NCBI RefSeq assembly: GCF_037042905.1
Contig: NC_087245.1
Location: 7,703,501-7,767,500 of the forward strand
Source of the DNA: Lytechinus pictus
Taxonomy: Eukaryota > Echinodermata > Echinoidea > Temnopleuroida > Toxopneustidae
Direction of reading: 5' to 3'
DNA length: 64,000 nucleotides
Of the stretch, positions 25,749 through 37,499 are shown in pieces. Below the pieces are notes generated by a model. It searched no databases, had not been told where the DNA came from, and saw only the letters and a program-made list of their open reading frames with translations. Within the stretch, counting starts at the first letter, position 1; every line of letters begins with the position of its first letter. Both the position numbers and the translations under genes were made by a program.

Positions 25749-25935
25749 GCTGAATATGGCTTGAGTAGCGATGGTTTGAGTACTAGCAGGTTGAAGTGAA
25801 GAGAGGTTACTCGACGTTTCGGGCTGGTTGACTGGCCGTCTTCGCTTCAGGATCTAGAGTGAACATGAAGACGGTGAATGAATATCAAAGTCCGCCAGAG
25901 GAGAATAGCGCCGCCTAGTGTGTGATGACGCAGAA

Positions 25936-27540
25936 TCCTCAACTTTATCTTCATGTCTTTTATCTATCAGTATCATCTCATTGTTATCAAATTTATCACC
26001 GACACTTTAAAAACCCATGCTCAATATCATTGTCATACCCACCGTAAAAATAACCATCACCGCCATCATCTTTATCGTCATTATCAGCATCGTAATCAAA
26101 ATCTTCGCTCGTATCATGAGAATAATCTCCCCACTCCCGTCATTACTATCTTTATCATCATGACATGATTGATCACCAATATCATTTCATATCCGACTAT
26201 TGATTGTGAACAATTTATTTCAGTCTTTTAAGATTGTCGAATCTTAGGTAATTTGACATGGGGGAAGGATTCTTTATTTATTTCAATAAACCAATATAGA
26301 AATTGAATGGAGCATCATCATCAACAACATCACCACCACCACCACACTCGTAGTCATCACCACTACCTCATCAGAAACCATCTTTTGCTACATGTTGTTG
26401 CCATGGAGAATCGATGCTTAGTTCTTTGTGCTTAAGACGGTTTGCCATCTTTATGGACCTAATCCTTCCTATCATGAATATTTTCTGCAGTATTGCATAT
26501 CACTGTTAACTAAACCTAGTATGAGTACAAAATTATTAAACGATGAGAACGCACATGAATGATACTATAGGAAATAGAAGAAAATGCGAGAGAGAAAGCG
26601 ACAAAACAAGTTTTTAAGTTTTGTTTCCTGTGAGGCCATCCCAATTCACCACCTTGTGGTACAAGGGAATTTCGAAAGAAGGAGGAATAGATTACAAAAG
26701 GGAATTTATATGCCATCGAAATGACTGGATGCAAGTGGTAACTGGCTATGAATATGCATTTTGTGCGACACATCTTTCTTCATAATCGGTCCGCTCTTCT
26801 CCCCCAATGTATCTTGAAAAAGAATATCCACCCCTGGTACTGTAGGGAGATGTGTTTAATAGTTTGACCGCCAAGTTAATATTGATGGTACCAGTATTGT
26901 TTGGCTTCATAAAAGAATAATTGAATATAATTAATTTAATCTGAGTATAATAAAATATAATTTGAATTCACCTCACATCTTATGGTTTTGATGACTTTTA
27001 TTCGCTAGACGGGAATCACCTGCGCAATTATAATTACAACTATAATTATATATAGGAGACTCCCCAAAACAATAAATGATAAGATAACAACAATTGAAAA
27101 TGTATAAATATTGGTCTGTCTTGAACTATATATGTATAAAAAAAAAAGGGGGGGGGGGTGGAAGAGCATTTTGCCATGTTTACGGTAAGATTATTATCTA
27201 TCTATGCAGGATTATGATCATCATAAAAAATCAATAGATCATACAAACTTTTCAAAAGTATATGAATTATTTTTCACAAACAAAGCAATTGTATTACTTT
27301 CTTTTACACCAAAATGTTGTATAAAATCATTGAATACGAGCGACCCAAGCCGGAACTATTTTGATTGTTGAGAGTGAAGGAAGATGTGCAAGTTCGATAC
27401 AACCATGACAAAACAGCAACAACAACAAAAAAAGATTTCATTTGCTATCTCACTCTGTCACTCCCCTCTTTCTCTCCCCTTATCTCACTTTCTCTCTCTC
27501 TCCGTTTCTTAATTGTCTTCATTTTCTACCTTTCTTCTCA
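25936..27540. other. No gene recognised; ATC/ACC simple repeats
   Basis: Mostly AT-rich sequence. ATC-type imperfect repeats occur near 26040-26170 and a CAACAACATCACCACCACCA tract near 26316-26345. No exon-like sequence was recognised. Confidence 0.5.
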
Positions 27541-27544
27541 TTAA

Positions 27545-28046
27545 AGGACTAGTCCACCCCAACAAAAAGTTGATTTTAATAGAAAGGGAAAAATCTAACA
27601 AGCATAACACTGAAAATTTCATCAAAATCACATGTAAAATAAGAAAGTTATCAAGTTCCGCTTAATTCACAAAACAGTTATTTGCACATCCTGGTCGGAA
27701 TGCAAATGACGGAACTGATGACATCACTCACTCACTATATATTTCTTTTATATTTTATTATATGAAATATGAGATACTCAATTTTTTTCCTCATTATCCT
27801 GTACGTGAAACAAAGTTTTATTCCTCCCTGAACATGTGGTGTTACCATTGTTACAACATTTTATGACTCAATTAGTTGTTCCATAAAAAAAATTGTATGA
27901 TTCAATCAATTAAAACAAAAAAGAAATAGTGAGTGATGGGCACCACCGACTCTCTTATTTGCATGCACACTTATAATGTTGGGCAACATACTGTCCACTG
28001 TGTTGGGTAATGTATGTTGGTAATATATATATATATATATATATTA

Positions 28047-28086
<40 letters not shown>

Positions 28087-28300
28087 CCCAATTATTAGTT
28101 TTTGTTGCAACTTGGACAGATTTTAACCAATACTTGTGTGGACAGTATGTTACCCAGGGTTGGGTAAATGTTTGGCATTTTTGCCCAACTATTTTACGAA
28201 TGTGTCACTGAGTTGTGTATGATTTATAACTGTTTTGTGAAAAATAAGCGCAACTTTAAAATGTCATAATTTTCTTATTTTACGTAAGATTTTTCTGAGG
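27545..28300. mobile_element. TTAA-flanked MITE, AGGACAAGTCC family, right end degraded
   Basis: TTAA (27541-27544) precedes AGGACTAGTCCACCCCAACA, the terminus shared with the elements at 35421 and 55594. The body has the family landmarks GAAAATTTCATCAAAATC, AATGCAAATGA.GGAACTGATG and AAATAGTGAGTGA. Near 27977-28190 it holds a foreign segment with an AT dinucleotide run (28022-28084) between blocks containing GTTGGG and GTTACCC. The right terminus is eroded around 28290-28310. Confidence 0.72.
28022..28084. repeat. (AT)n microsatellite
   Basis: Two alternating AT runs separated by a short ATTACC interruption (about 28043-28049). The sequence is self-complementary. Confidence 0.95.
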
Positions 28301-28734
28301 TGGCCGGAGATCAAGAATTAGATGAGTATGAGCAAGTTCGGCGTTTCTTTGCAATGAGACCTTTACCATATCCAGTGAAAACATTGTCCATAATTATTCC
28401 AAACTAGCTATTTTCTTTAATAGCCCGTTGCGTTAATCAGCTGAAATGAGTTAGTGGTGAGTAGGGATTTCCCGCTAAATTCAAGAGGAAATCACCATAG
28501 TTTATTGTAAATTATTATCCAAACAATCAAAATTAGAGTCCGATATTGTCCCAATCAAAATAGGTGATTGTATAGTGAGCCATATAATATTCAACATGGC
28601 GCATGAGACGATGCGCCACCCCTATAAAATGTATTCTAAATATGAAAAGGACAACATAAATTGTGTATACAATTTTTTTTCTTCTTCTTCTTATTCTTAT
28701 TTTTCTCCTTCTTCTTGGATATGCTTAAAAATCC

Positions 28735-30335
28735 AACAAGTATAACACTAAAAATTTCATCAAAAAGAAAAAGTTAATTTAAATGTAAAGATAAAAATCC
28801 AACAAGTATAAACTTTGAAAATTTCATCAAAATCGGATACAAAATAAGATTTTTTAAAGTTTTGCTTAATTTCGCAAACATAAGATATGCACACCCTGGT
28901 ACGTCGATATACAAATAAGGGGCGCCAGGGACTGATAACATTACCAACTCACTATTTCTTTTGTATTTCATTATGTGAAATATTTAATTTGGCCTCATTG
29001 TCATGAGAAATGAGGTTTTATTCCTTCCTGAGCACGTGGTATTACCATTATTTTAACATTTTGGCGATTCAGTCAAGTTGCTCATTTAATTCAAACAAAA
29101 AATAAAAAAATAGTGATTGGAGGACATCATCAGCCCTCTCATTTGCTTATCTTTGTGCATAACTGTTCAGTTACGTGAAAGTCAGGGCATTCAACTGGAA
29201 AGGGGGGAAGGGAGAGAAAGACAGAAAGAAATAAATTAAAAAAAGAAAGAAAGAAAAAGAAGGAAGGAAGGAAAGAAAGAAAGACTGAGAATGAAGAGAG
29301 AAAGAAAGAAAGAAAAAAAAACAGAAGGAAAGAAAGAAAAAAGAAAGAAAGAAAGAAATAAAGAAAGAAAGGGAAATGAAATCAGAAGAAAAGGAGGAAA
29401 GAGGGGGAAAAACGAAAAGAAAGGAAATGGAAAAGGAAAAAGAAAAGAAAGTATAGGCCTATAATGAGAAGAAAGATAAAACGGATAAAAAAGATAGCAC
29501 GGCTTGGCTGCCGATCGAGAATTAAAACTAAAGAACGGGGAAGAATGAATGGGATGGCACATGTGCATGAAGTCTATAACCTTGCCCAGTTCCCCTGAAG
29601 AAGCATTTCTATGTCCCTATAGTCAAGACATGCCCCTTTAATGACATAATCAGAATTTTATTTTAGAAGGCTCAATTTCTTTTCGATCGCTTCGCTGGCT
29701 CGCTGCGTTTTAGATTTTTTTTTCACATTTGTTATGTTGTGCCCCTCAAAATGTTTGGTTTATTAATAACATTACGCCATTGCGTTGAAGTAATGTGTTG
29801 TGTAAAACCTATAGGCCTATGGCTGACTCTCGAGAGGATCCAGGGGCTCCGCACTCGGACCCCTCCAACACAGCATTGGCGTACGTGCAAATGAAAGTGG
29901 TGGGCCCCAAAAACTTCTTAAAAAAAATGTAAGATGTTTTATTTTCTACCACGAAGTAAAATTAACGAAAAGGTGAACAAACTTCTCGCTCACTAGGGAT
30001 TTTATCAATTATTATCATTAAGTATTTTATTACTTTTTTTACTCATGACGCTAGTGCCGCCTAGAGCTTCGCGCTAACGCTCGCGTACAATGATTGAAAA
30101 TCCTGTTCACATCACCATAATTATGATATAATTTATGACTGGGAAATTTTTGGGCCCCTCCCACTGCCTATGGCCCTGAATACGCCCCTGGCCCTGTAAC
30201 TCTTTTGTGAAAAATGAGCAAATGTCATAACTTTCTTATTTTACTTCCAATTTTGATGAAATTTTCAGCGTTATGCTTCTCTTTTGATTAAAAACCAACA
30301 TTTTTCTGGGGTGGACTTGATCTTTAAGAAAGGTA
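28735..30335. mobile_element. TTAA-type MITE split by a 1 kb insertion
   Basis: The left body (28735-29170) and the right end (about 30186-30335, ending GGGGTGGACTTGATCT then TTAA) belong to the AGGACAAGTCC family. The left terminus is rearranged, with an internal partial duplication of AAATCCAACAAGTATAA. The interruption, about 29171-30185, starts with CAG and ends with CCTGGCCCTG; TAACTGTT on its left and TAACTCTT on its right match at 7 of 8 positions, which suggests a hAT-type insertion, though the termini are otherwise unlike. Confidence 0.6.
29197..29451 (+). repeat. Purine-strand (GAAA/GGAA) tract
   Basis: About 255 bp almost entirely of A and G on the plus strand, as irregular AAAG, GAAG and GGAA units. 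The long open frame on its minus strand is an artefact of this composition. Confidence 0.9.
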
Positions 30336-30540
30336 TAGTAGATTGTCATAGTGCTGCAAATTAAGGTAGTCAAGACAGCCCGATCCAACGCGATAGCCCT
30401 TGTAAAAAAAAACCATGGTTTGATGTTAAGGTAAAACCATGGTTTTGCATTGGATCCATCGTGCAGTAATTTCATAGTTTAACCATAGTAAGATATGGTT
30501 TAATTATGGTGAAATCATGGTGCACTAGTGTTTAACCATA

Positions 30541-32345
30541 GTTAAACTATAGCTTTAGCATGGGTAAACCATGGTAACCATGGTTAAATGGTGTTAAATT
30601 GGAACGCACTTACCATGACATTACTATGGCATAACCATGGTCACAACTGTGTTTTTACCATATTTTAACAATGGTTAAGAAAGTATAAAACCATGGTAAA
30701 GAGAAGGTGAAACCATGGTTAGAAAAAGGTGAAACCATTGTTTTACAGCTGCCAAACCACATAATTACAACCCGAATCACGGTAAAACCATAATCAATTG
30801 TATGGTAGACCCACCTTTTGACCATAGTGCAATATTGTATGATGATGGTTAAACCATGTCAAAGTACTGTCTAGCCATGGTTTAACCATGGTTTACCACG
30901 GTTAAACTATAGGTTTAGCATGGGTAAACCATGGTAACCATGGTTAAAAGGTGTTAAATTGGAACGCACTTACCATGTCATTACTATGGCATAACCATGG
31001 TCACAATTATGTTTTTACCATCGTTTAACAATGGTTAAGAAAGTATAAAACCATGGTAAAGAGAAGGTGAAACCATGGTTAGAAAAAGGTGAAACCATTG
31101 TTTTACAGCTGCCAAACCACATAATTACAACCCGAATCACGGTAAAACCATAATCAATTGTATGGTAGACCCACCTTTTGACCATAGTGCAATATTGTAT
31201 GATGATGGTTAAACCATGTCAAAGTACTGTCTAGCCATGGTTTAACCATGGTTTACCACGGTTAAACTATAGGTTTAGCATGGGTAAACCATGGTAACCA
31301 TGGTTAAAAGGTGTTAAATTGGAACGCACTTACCATGTCATTACTATGGCATAACCATGGTCACAATTATGTTTTTACCATCGTTTAACAATGGTTAAGA
31401 AAGTATAAAACCATGGTAAAGAGAAGGTGAAACCATGGTTAGAAAAAGGTGAAACCATTGTTTTACAGCTGCCAAACCACATAATTACAACCCGAATCAC
31501 GGTAAAACCATAATCAATTGTATGGTAGACCCACCTTTTGACCATAGTGCAATATTGTATGATGATGGTTAAACCATGTCAAAGTACTGTCTAGCCATGG
31601 TTTAACCATGGTTTACCACGGTTAAACTATAGGTTTAGCATGGGTAAACCATGGTAACCATGGTTAAAAGGTGTTAAATTGGAACGCACTTACCATGACA
31701 TTACTATGGCATAACCATGGTCACAATTATGTTTTTACCATAGTTTAACCATGGTTAAGAAAGTATAAAACCATGGTAAAGAGAAGGTGAAACCATGGTT
31801 AGAAAAAGGTGAAACCATTGTTTTACAGCTGCCAAACCACATAATTACAACCCAAATCACGGTAAAACCATAATCAATTGTATGGTAAACCCACCTTTTA
31901 ACCATAGTGCAATATTGTATGATGATGGTTGAACCATGTCAAAGTACTGTCTAGCCATGGTTTAACTATGGTGTACCACGGTTAAACTATAGGTTTAGCA
32001 TGGGTAAACCATGGTAACCATGGTTAAAAGGTGTTAAATTGGAACGCACTTACCATGGCATAACCATGGTCACAACTGTGTTTTTACCGTACCATAACCA
32101 CGGTTAAGAAAAGGTGAAACTATGGTTAAGAAAGTATAAAACCATGGTAAAGGGTAGGTAAAACCATGGTAAAGCGAAGGTGAAACCATGGTTAGAAAAC
32201 GGTGAAAACATTGTTTTACAGCAGCCAAACCACATAATTACAACCCAAATCACGGTAAAACCATGATCAATCATATGGTAAAACCACCTTTTAACCATTA
32301 GTGCAATATTGTATGATGATGGTTAAACCATGTCAAAGTACTGTC
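30541..32345. repeat. Tandem array, 360-bp period, five copies
   Basis: Unit starts at 30541, 30901, 31261, 31621 and 31981. Copies 2 and 3 appear identical over all 360 bp. Copies 1 and 4 differ by a few bases, and copy 5 has indels and extra CCATGG blocks. Each unit contains many CCATGG or AACCATGGTT-like palindromes. Diverged CCATGG-rich sequence continues to about 33620. Confidence 0.97.
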
Positions 32346-33620
32346 TAACCATGGTTTAACCATTGTATACCACGGTTTAACTATAATGTGCCACAGTTAA
32401 TCGATGGTTTCATTGTAGATAAACCATGGCTACCATGGTTTAACCGTGGTTACAACCTTGTTTTTATTGTGGTAAATCCATCGTTTCAAAGTGTCTTTAC
32501 TATGGTTAAGAAAAGGTGAAACAATGATTTTAAAACAGAAACGGCGATAATAACATGGTTATGCAATGAAATCCAAAGTATAACCATGGTTTCACTACAA
32601 ACCAATCATAGAATTACCATGGTCTTGCATCCTCAAAATCATGGTAAAAGCATGGTTAATATTGGATCCATTGTGCGACATACCCATGGTTTAACCATGG
32701 TGCATGATGGTCTGATGATGGTTAAACCATGGTGCACCTTGGTCTGCCCATGGTTTGGACATCCTTCAACCGTGATCGTACTACAGTTACTGTGATTTCA
32801 CTATGGTAAATTTGAAAGGATTTACAACAGTATTACCATTTCCATTCATGAATTCATCGTGCATAAATTATCTCGGCACGAGCAGACGACTTAGACTCGA
32901 ACTATGATCGAAATAAACTTCGAATTAGTGGTGAATAGGCATCATAATTACACAATAGGTGTTATTTTGGGGGCAATGTAGATCAAGTAAGTAGTAGTCA
33001 AGTTGGACATTACTGTTTATTTTGATGATTGTGTTAACCAAGCAAATCGGCCGGTCGACGTATTTTTTTTTTCTTTTCGATGCACCGATTTCGCAAAAAT
33101 CTGCACCGGCGCTCGATGACATCGATCAAACACCGATTTTAAAAACGATCAAAGTTATGATATTTCAAAATCTTTGAGTTTTTTATATTGACACCTAAAC
33201 ATGGCCTAAGTTCAGTAACCCCAGATGACCTTTGACCTTGATCATGTGACCTGAAATGTATAGCAGATCGATCAGTGATACTTGGTTACCCTTATACCCA
33301 AGTTTCATGAAATAGGACCAAATTCTTCCAAAGTTATTATACCATTTCGAAAACTTAACCAAGGTTAAGATTTGGTGTTGACGCCGCCGCCGGAAAAGCG
33401 GCGCCTATGTCTCACTTCTGCTATGCAAGTGAGACAATAAAACCGTGGTTCTCAAACTCAAACCAAAGTTTAACTGTAGTTTCACAGCCAGAAACGATGA
33501 TAAATCCCTGGTTCTACAAACCAAACCACAGTAGAGCCATGGTTTTACAACCGACCTCTGGTATAACCATCAACTGCTATACCACCCAAACCAGAGTATA
33601 ACCATGGTCGTATGGTCATA
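32346..33620. repeat. Diverged CCATGG-rich repeat, rest of left arm
   Basis: Irregular ATGGTTTAACCATGG-like blocks without a clear long period up to about 32815, then about 300 bp lacking the motif. A truncated GTCTCAC-family copy (33135-33437) is followed by a last block of CCATGG-type repeats (33440-33620). Confidence 0.75.
33135..33437 (-). mobile_element. GTCTCAC-family element, truncated, minus strand
   Basis: Read on the minus strand from 33437, it starts GTCTCACTTGCATAGCAG and continues through GGCGCCGCTTTTCCG, AAATCTTAACC and one CAAGGTCAAAGGTCA. It stops near 33135 after a single module, so most of the element is missing. It interrupts the left CCATGG arm. Confidence 0.85.
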
Positions 33621-33639
33621 CACAGCATACACGTCATCC

Positions 33640-34450
33640 AAGCTGTCTGCTTTTTACCTCTATCATATTATCTGCTGAAATGAGATAAAGTGGAAACTCA
33701 GTATAAGGAGGACCTTGGGATCATGAACCTTGTTATTATACCTGGAATCTAACTTCACCAGGGCACAAAAACAAAAGGACCTTGGACCGGCAAATTTGAC
33801 TGTTATATTGGGAATCTCTGTATATTGAGTTTCTAGTGTATCAGCGAAAGAAAAGAGTCAATTAAAATACAGTTACAATGTACACATTCGGCTACATCAT
33901 CAAAGAGCCACATTGGTGATGGTATAATAAGAAATTACATTTAAAATTGTAGGTCAGTCAGACAGATAATATGACAGAGGTCATATTCCACACTACACAT
34001 CGCCACTTATTGTATCAATCAGTGAGTGATCACACAATGACCTAAAAAGGGACAAAATGCAAATCAGTGTTAAGAACAACGCAATGAAAACTTTTAATAA
34101 AAATAAAGTCAAACACATCTAATACAGTACTACATGTACAGCTCTGGAAACATTACCCAAGTTAGCTGACAAAAGAGGCAAGTCTTTATACATGGCAGGT
34201 TTGAATACATATCTATAAAAGAACCCACATAAATTTTAATACATTCTTTATAAATTTTGTACTTTTCACACAAACAGTTAGCACAGATATGGCAAGCTAA
34301 ATTAAGTAAGGAATGTATACATGTACTCCTGAAAACTGTTTTATTACTGCTGATTTCATATAACTGATTTGGCCAAGAAGACATGTTAGAAAGACTTTAT
34401 ACGAAAAACAAAAGAAAATAACTAGATGGATTCTCGACTGCACACAGTCG
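33640..34450. other. No gene recognised
   Basis: Between the left CCATGG arm and the TTA-flanked element at 34458. AT-rich, with no splice-bordered coding segment that I could recognise. Confidence 0.45.
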
Positions 34451-34457
34451 AAATTTA

Positions 34458-35165
34458 TGCCTCCGCCATTGCCACTAGATCAGAAATATGTTGCACAGGT
34501 AATTTCCCATAAATCTTCAAATTTGTTCTATTCTTTTTATATTAAATAATTTATAATTTTTCTTTGGTTTATCACAAGAACAATTTCATGCATACACTGA
34601 CCTACAATCAAACTTGATATATGAAAATAATTTTTAGTATTCATAAAACACAAGAAAATTACTAAATGGATAAAAAAGTTGTAAGTATATGACCTTTATG
34701 ACCTTTGAACTTGGCCCTGCAATCCCCCCAAATTACCCCCCCCCCTATATCAAGCATATATGTACCAAGTTTGGAGTTACTTCCTCTAACATTCCTTTAG
34801 TTACACAAGAACAAGATATTTTAAGGCATACTGACCTCTGTGACCTTTGACCATGTGACCCCAAAATCCAATCAGATCATTCTCCCTCTATTATGTATAT
34901 AAAGAATGTACCAAGTTTGAAGTTATTAGCTCCAATGGTTAAGTTATCACAAGAACAGGACATTTTAAGGTATATAACGACCTCTGTGACCTTTCACCCG
35001 TGACCATAAAATCAAAACAAAGTATTATCCCCCCAGGATATACCCTCATACCAAGTTTGATGTAAAACCACTCCACGGTTCTTGAGATTTCGACAAAACA
35101 AAACGGGACGGACGTACGGACGACCCGAAAACGTAATGCCTCCGGCCACTTCGTTGGCGGAGGCA
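34458..35165. mobile_element. 708-bp element with TGCCTCCGCCA TIRs and TTA duplication
   Basis: The left end TGCCTCCGCCA and the right end TGGCGGAGGCA are perfect 11-bp inverted repeats. TTA lies directly outside both (34455-34457 and 35166-35168). A 3-bp TWA duplication is typical of PIF/Harbinger elements, which I offer as the likely class. The interior has about three modules with GACCTCTGTGACCTTT, GTACCAAGTTTG and ATCACAAGAACA, and a right-end block GGACGGACGTACGGACGACC. No transposase is encoded. Confidence 0.8.
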
Positions 35166-35420
35166 TTAAACAATCATAAATATTCTAAATAAATTAAGAG
35201 TTAGCACAGATATGTCAAGCTTAATTAAGTATGGAATGCAGAATGATGTCATATACTCCTGAAAACTGTTTTGTTTGGGCTGTTGATCTTATAAGATTTG
35301 GTTTGACTGAGAAGACAAGGTAGAAAGACTATATGTATATACAAAAAAAAATCCCTGAATAAACTAAATAAATTAATGTACTTTTCACACACAGAGGTAA
35401 CACAGATATGGCAAGATTAA

Positions 35421-35992
35421 AGGACAAGTCCACCCCCCCCCCAAAAAAAAAAAAAAAAAAACCTTGATCTGAATAAAAAGAGAAAAATTCAACAAGCATA
35501 ACACTGAAAATTTCATCAAAATCGGAAGTAAAATAAGAAAGTTATGACATTTTAAAGTTTTGCTTCATTTCACAAAACGCTTATATGCACACCTCAGTCG
35601 GTATGCAAATGAGGGAACTGATGACATCACTCACCCACTATTTCTTTTGTATTTTATTATATGAAGTATGAAATATTTTGATTTTCTCGTCATTGTCATG
35701 TGAAATGAAGTTTCATTCGTCCCTGAACACGTGGAATTCAATTATTTTAACATTTTGTGCTTCAGGCAAGGAGGTCCTAATCATCAAATTCGTAAAAATT
35801 GAAATATTGTATAATTCAAACAATAAAAAACAAAAGAAATAGTGAGTGACATCATTGGCTCACCTAGTTGTGCATATCACTGTTTTGTTGAAAATAAGCG
35901 AAACTTTAAAATTTCATGCTAGTTTGATTTTTCTCTATTTATTCTTTTCTCTATTTATTCAAATCAGCATTTTCCTGGGGTGGACTAGACCT
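35421..35992. mobile_element. TTAA-flanked MITE, AGGACAAGTCC family
   Basis: TTAA lies at 35417-35420 and 35993-35996. The left terminus AGGACAAGTCCACCCC is matched by the right terminus GGGGTGGACTAGACCT. The interior is largely self-complementary: CACTATTTCTTTTGTATTTT near 35637 pairs with AAAAACAAAAGAAATAGTG near 35826. It is non-coding. Confidence 0.85.
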
Positions 35993-35996
35993 TTAA

Positions 35997-36267
35997 TTTG
36001 AAGATTAGAGACATTGAGTCAAATTTTCAAAATCAGTCAATGAAATATACACTACTCAATGCATCCTCTTCCCAGTGATACATGCTAGCAGGTTTTACAT
36101 CCATATTTCATACTGTTAAGGTGACATTGCATTAACAAAGATATTACCTGAATTTCACAAATTTACTTTCGAGCTATATATTCCAAAATATATCCAGATC
36201 ATCTCCTATAGTGGTACATGTTAGCACCAAGTTTCACATTTATATTTCAAATTGTTAAGGTGACAAT
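35997..36267. repeat. Diverged tandem repeat, left part (continues at 39328-39510)
   Basis: Two modules of about 135 bp with the order GATACATG.TAGCA, TTTCATACTGTTAAGGTGACA and TTCACAAATT. A third module continues at 39328-39510, beyond the 36268-39327 element. That element therefore inserted into a pre-existing array. Confidence 0.7.
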
Positions 36268-36499
36268 GGCCCGTATTCTGATAGCGTGGTTTAACTTAAC
36301 CCTGGTCTAAGTGTGGTAATAAACTGCCATATTTAAACCTAGGTTTAAGTTTCGTATTCCGATAGCAAGGTTTAAGTTAACCCTGGTCTAAGTGTGGTAA
36401 TAAATCTTCAAAAAGTTAAACTCGCGCTGGGGGTAGTTTAAGCCTGGTTTAAATCCAACAAATCATGGCCAACAATTTTTTTAGAATGTATGCCTATAT

Positions 36500-37270
36500 T
36501 GCATTGCAAGCTACTTCCTCAGTTTTTAACCGATTTTCATGGAATTTGGAACACACATTGTTCTCAAGGTAAGGAGGTGTAAGAATTTTTTTTTTCTTTT
36601 TTGGAAATTGTGTTGCCATGGAAACAGTATATTATGGCAAAAATTTTGCCGTTTAAAATATTTTTATCAGTTTTCTACCAATTCTCAAGAAAGTTGGCTC
36701 ACACATTGGTTTTGAGGTAAAGATGTGCAAGACACATATTTCCATGTGTCGGAAATTGTGTTGCCATGGTAACGGTATATTATGGCAAAAACTATGTATA
36801 AATCTTGCTGTTCCAACTACTTCCTCAGTTTTTAACCAATTCTCATGAAATTTGGCACATACATTAATGTTGAGGTGAAGATGTCCAAGATATATTTTTG
36901 TCTGTATCAGAAATCGTGTTGCCATGGTAACAACATATCAAATAAAGAAAATAAGGTGAGAATTTGGTAGTTCGAACTCCCATCTTTTTTCAGCCAATGC
37001 TCATAAAATTTGGCACACACATTAGTCTTAAGTTGAAGATGTGCAAGACATATTTTTGTATGTATGAGAAATCATGTTGCCATGGTAACAACATATTACA
37101 TAATGAAATTAGGTGAAAATCTGAACTCCTTCATTAGTTTTCAACTAATTCTTATAAAAGTTGGCTCACACATTGGTTTTGAGGTATAGATCTGCAAGAC
37201 ATATATTTGTGTGTGTTGGAAACTGTGTTGCCATGGTGACAGCATATTAAATCAATAAATGTGTAAACAC
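36500..37270. repeat. Tandem repeat, about 155-bp period, five degenerate units
   Basis: Each unit runs TTTTTAACCAATTCTCATGA, AATTTGGCACACACATT, GAGGTAAAGATGTGCAAGA and GTGTTGCCATGGTAAC. Unit landmarks (GTTGCCATGG) fall near 36611, 36760, 36919, 37077 and 37229. Confidence 0.88.
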
Positions 37271-37499
37271 ATCTAATGGATTGAACTGCTTCTTCATTTT
37301 ATGACATAGGCCTACATGTATGCTCATGAAATTTAGAACACGAGGTTTTGACTTGAGGTAAAATAATCTGCAAGGCACATTTTCTCATTCATCAAAATAT
37401 GTGTTTGTACGGTAACTACACAAACCAAAATAAGATTAAGACAATGCTAACTGTTGTTTGGCTACACAGAGAACAACATGTAGCTGTAGGCTTAGTACT

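Larger units (their letters stand above)
12505..25935 (-). mobile_element. L1/Tx1-like non-LTR retrotransposon (composite, nested insertions)
   Basis: Read on the minus strand, the order is presumed 5' UTR (about 25935 down to 23850, interrupted), ORF1 (23849-21350, interrupted), a 4.4 kb spacer, ORF2 (16920-13102) and a 3' UTR with AATAAA at 12532-12527. The presumed 5' UTR contains CCCGAAACGTCGAG, a phrase I associate with repeat 5' regions. Two copies of one hAT-like family have inserted (22367-23784 and 24343-25748). Outer limits are estimates because I found no target-site duplication. The long spacer leaves open whether ORF1 and ORF2 belong to one insertion or to two neighbouring ones. 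Confidence 0.75.

Noticed and set aside
29236-29568. 110-residue minus-strand open frame rich in F, S and P
   Set aside because: Produced by the purine-only strand; low complexity, no domain.
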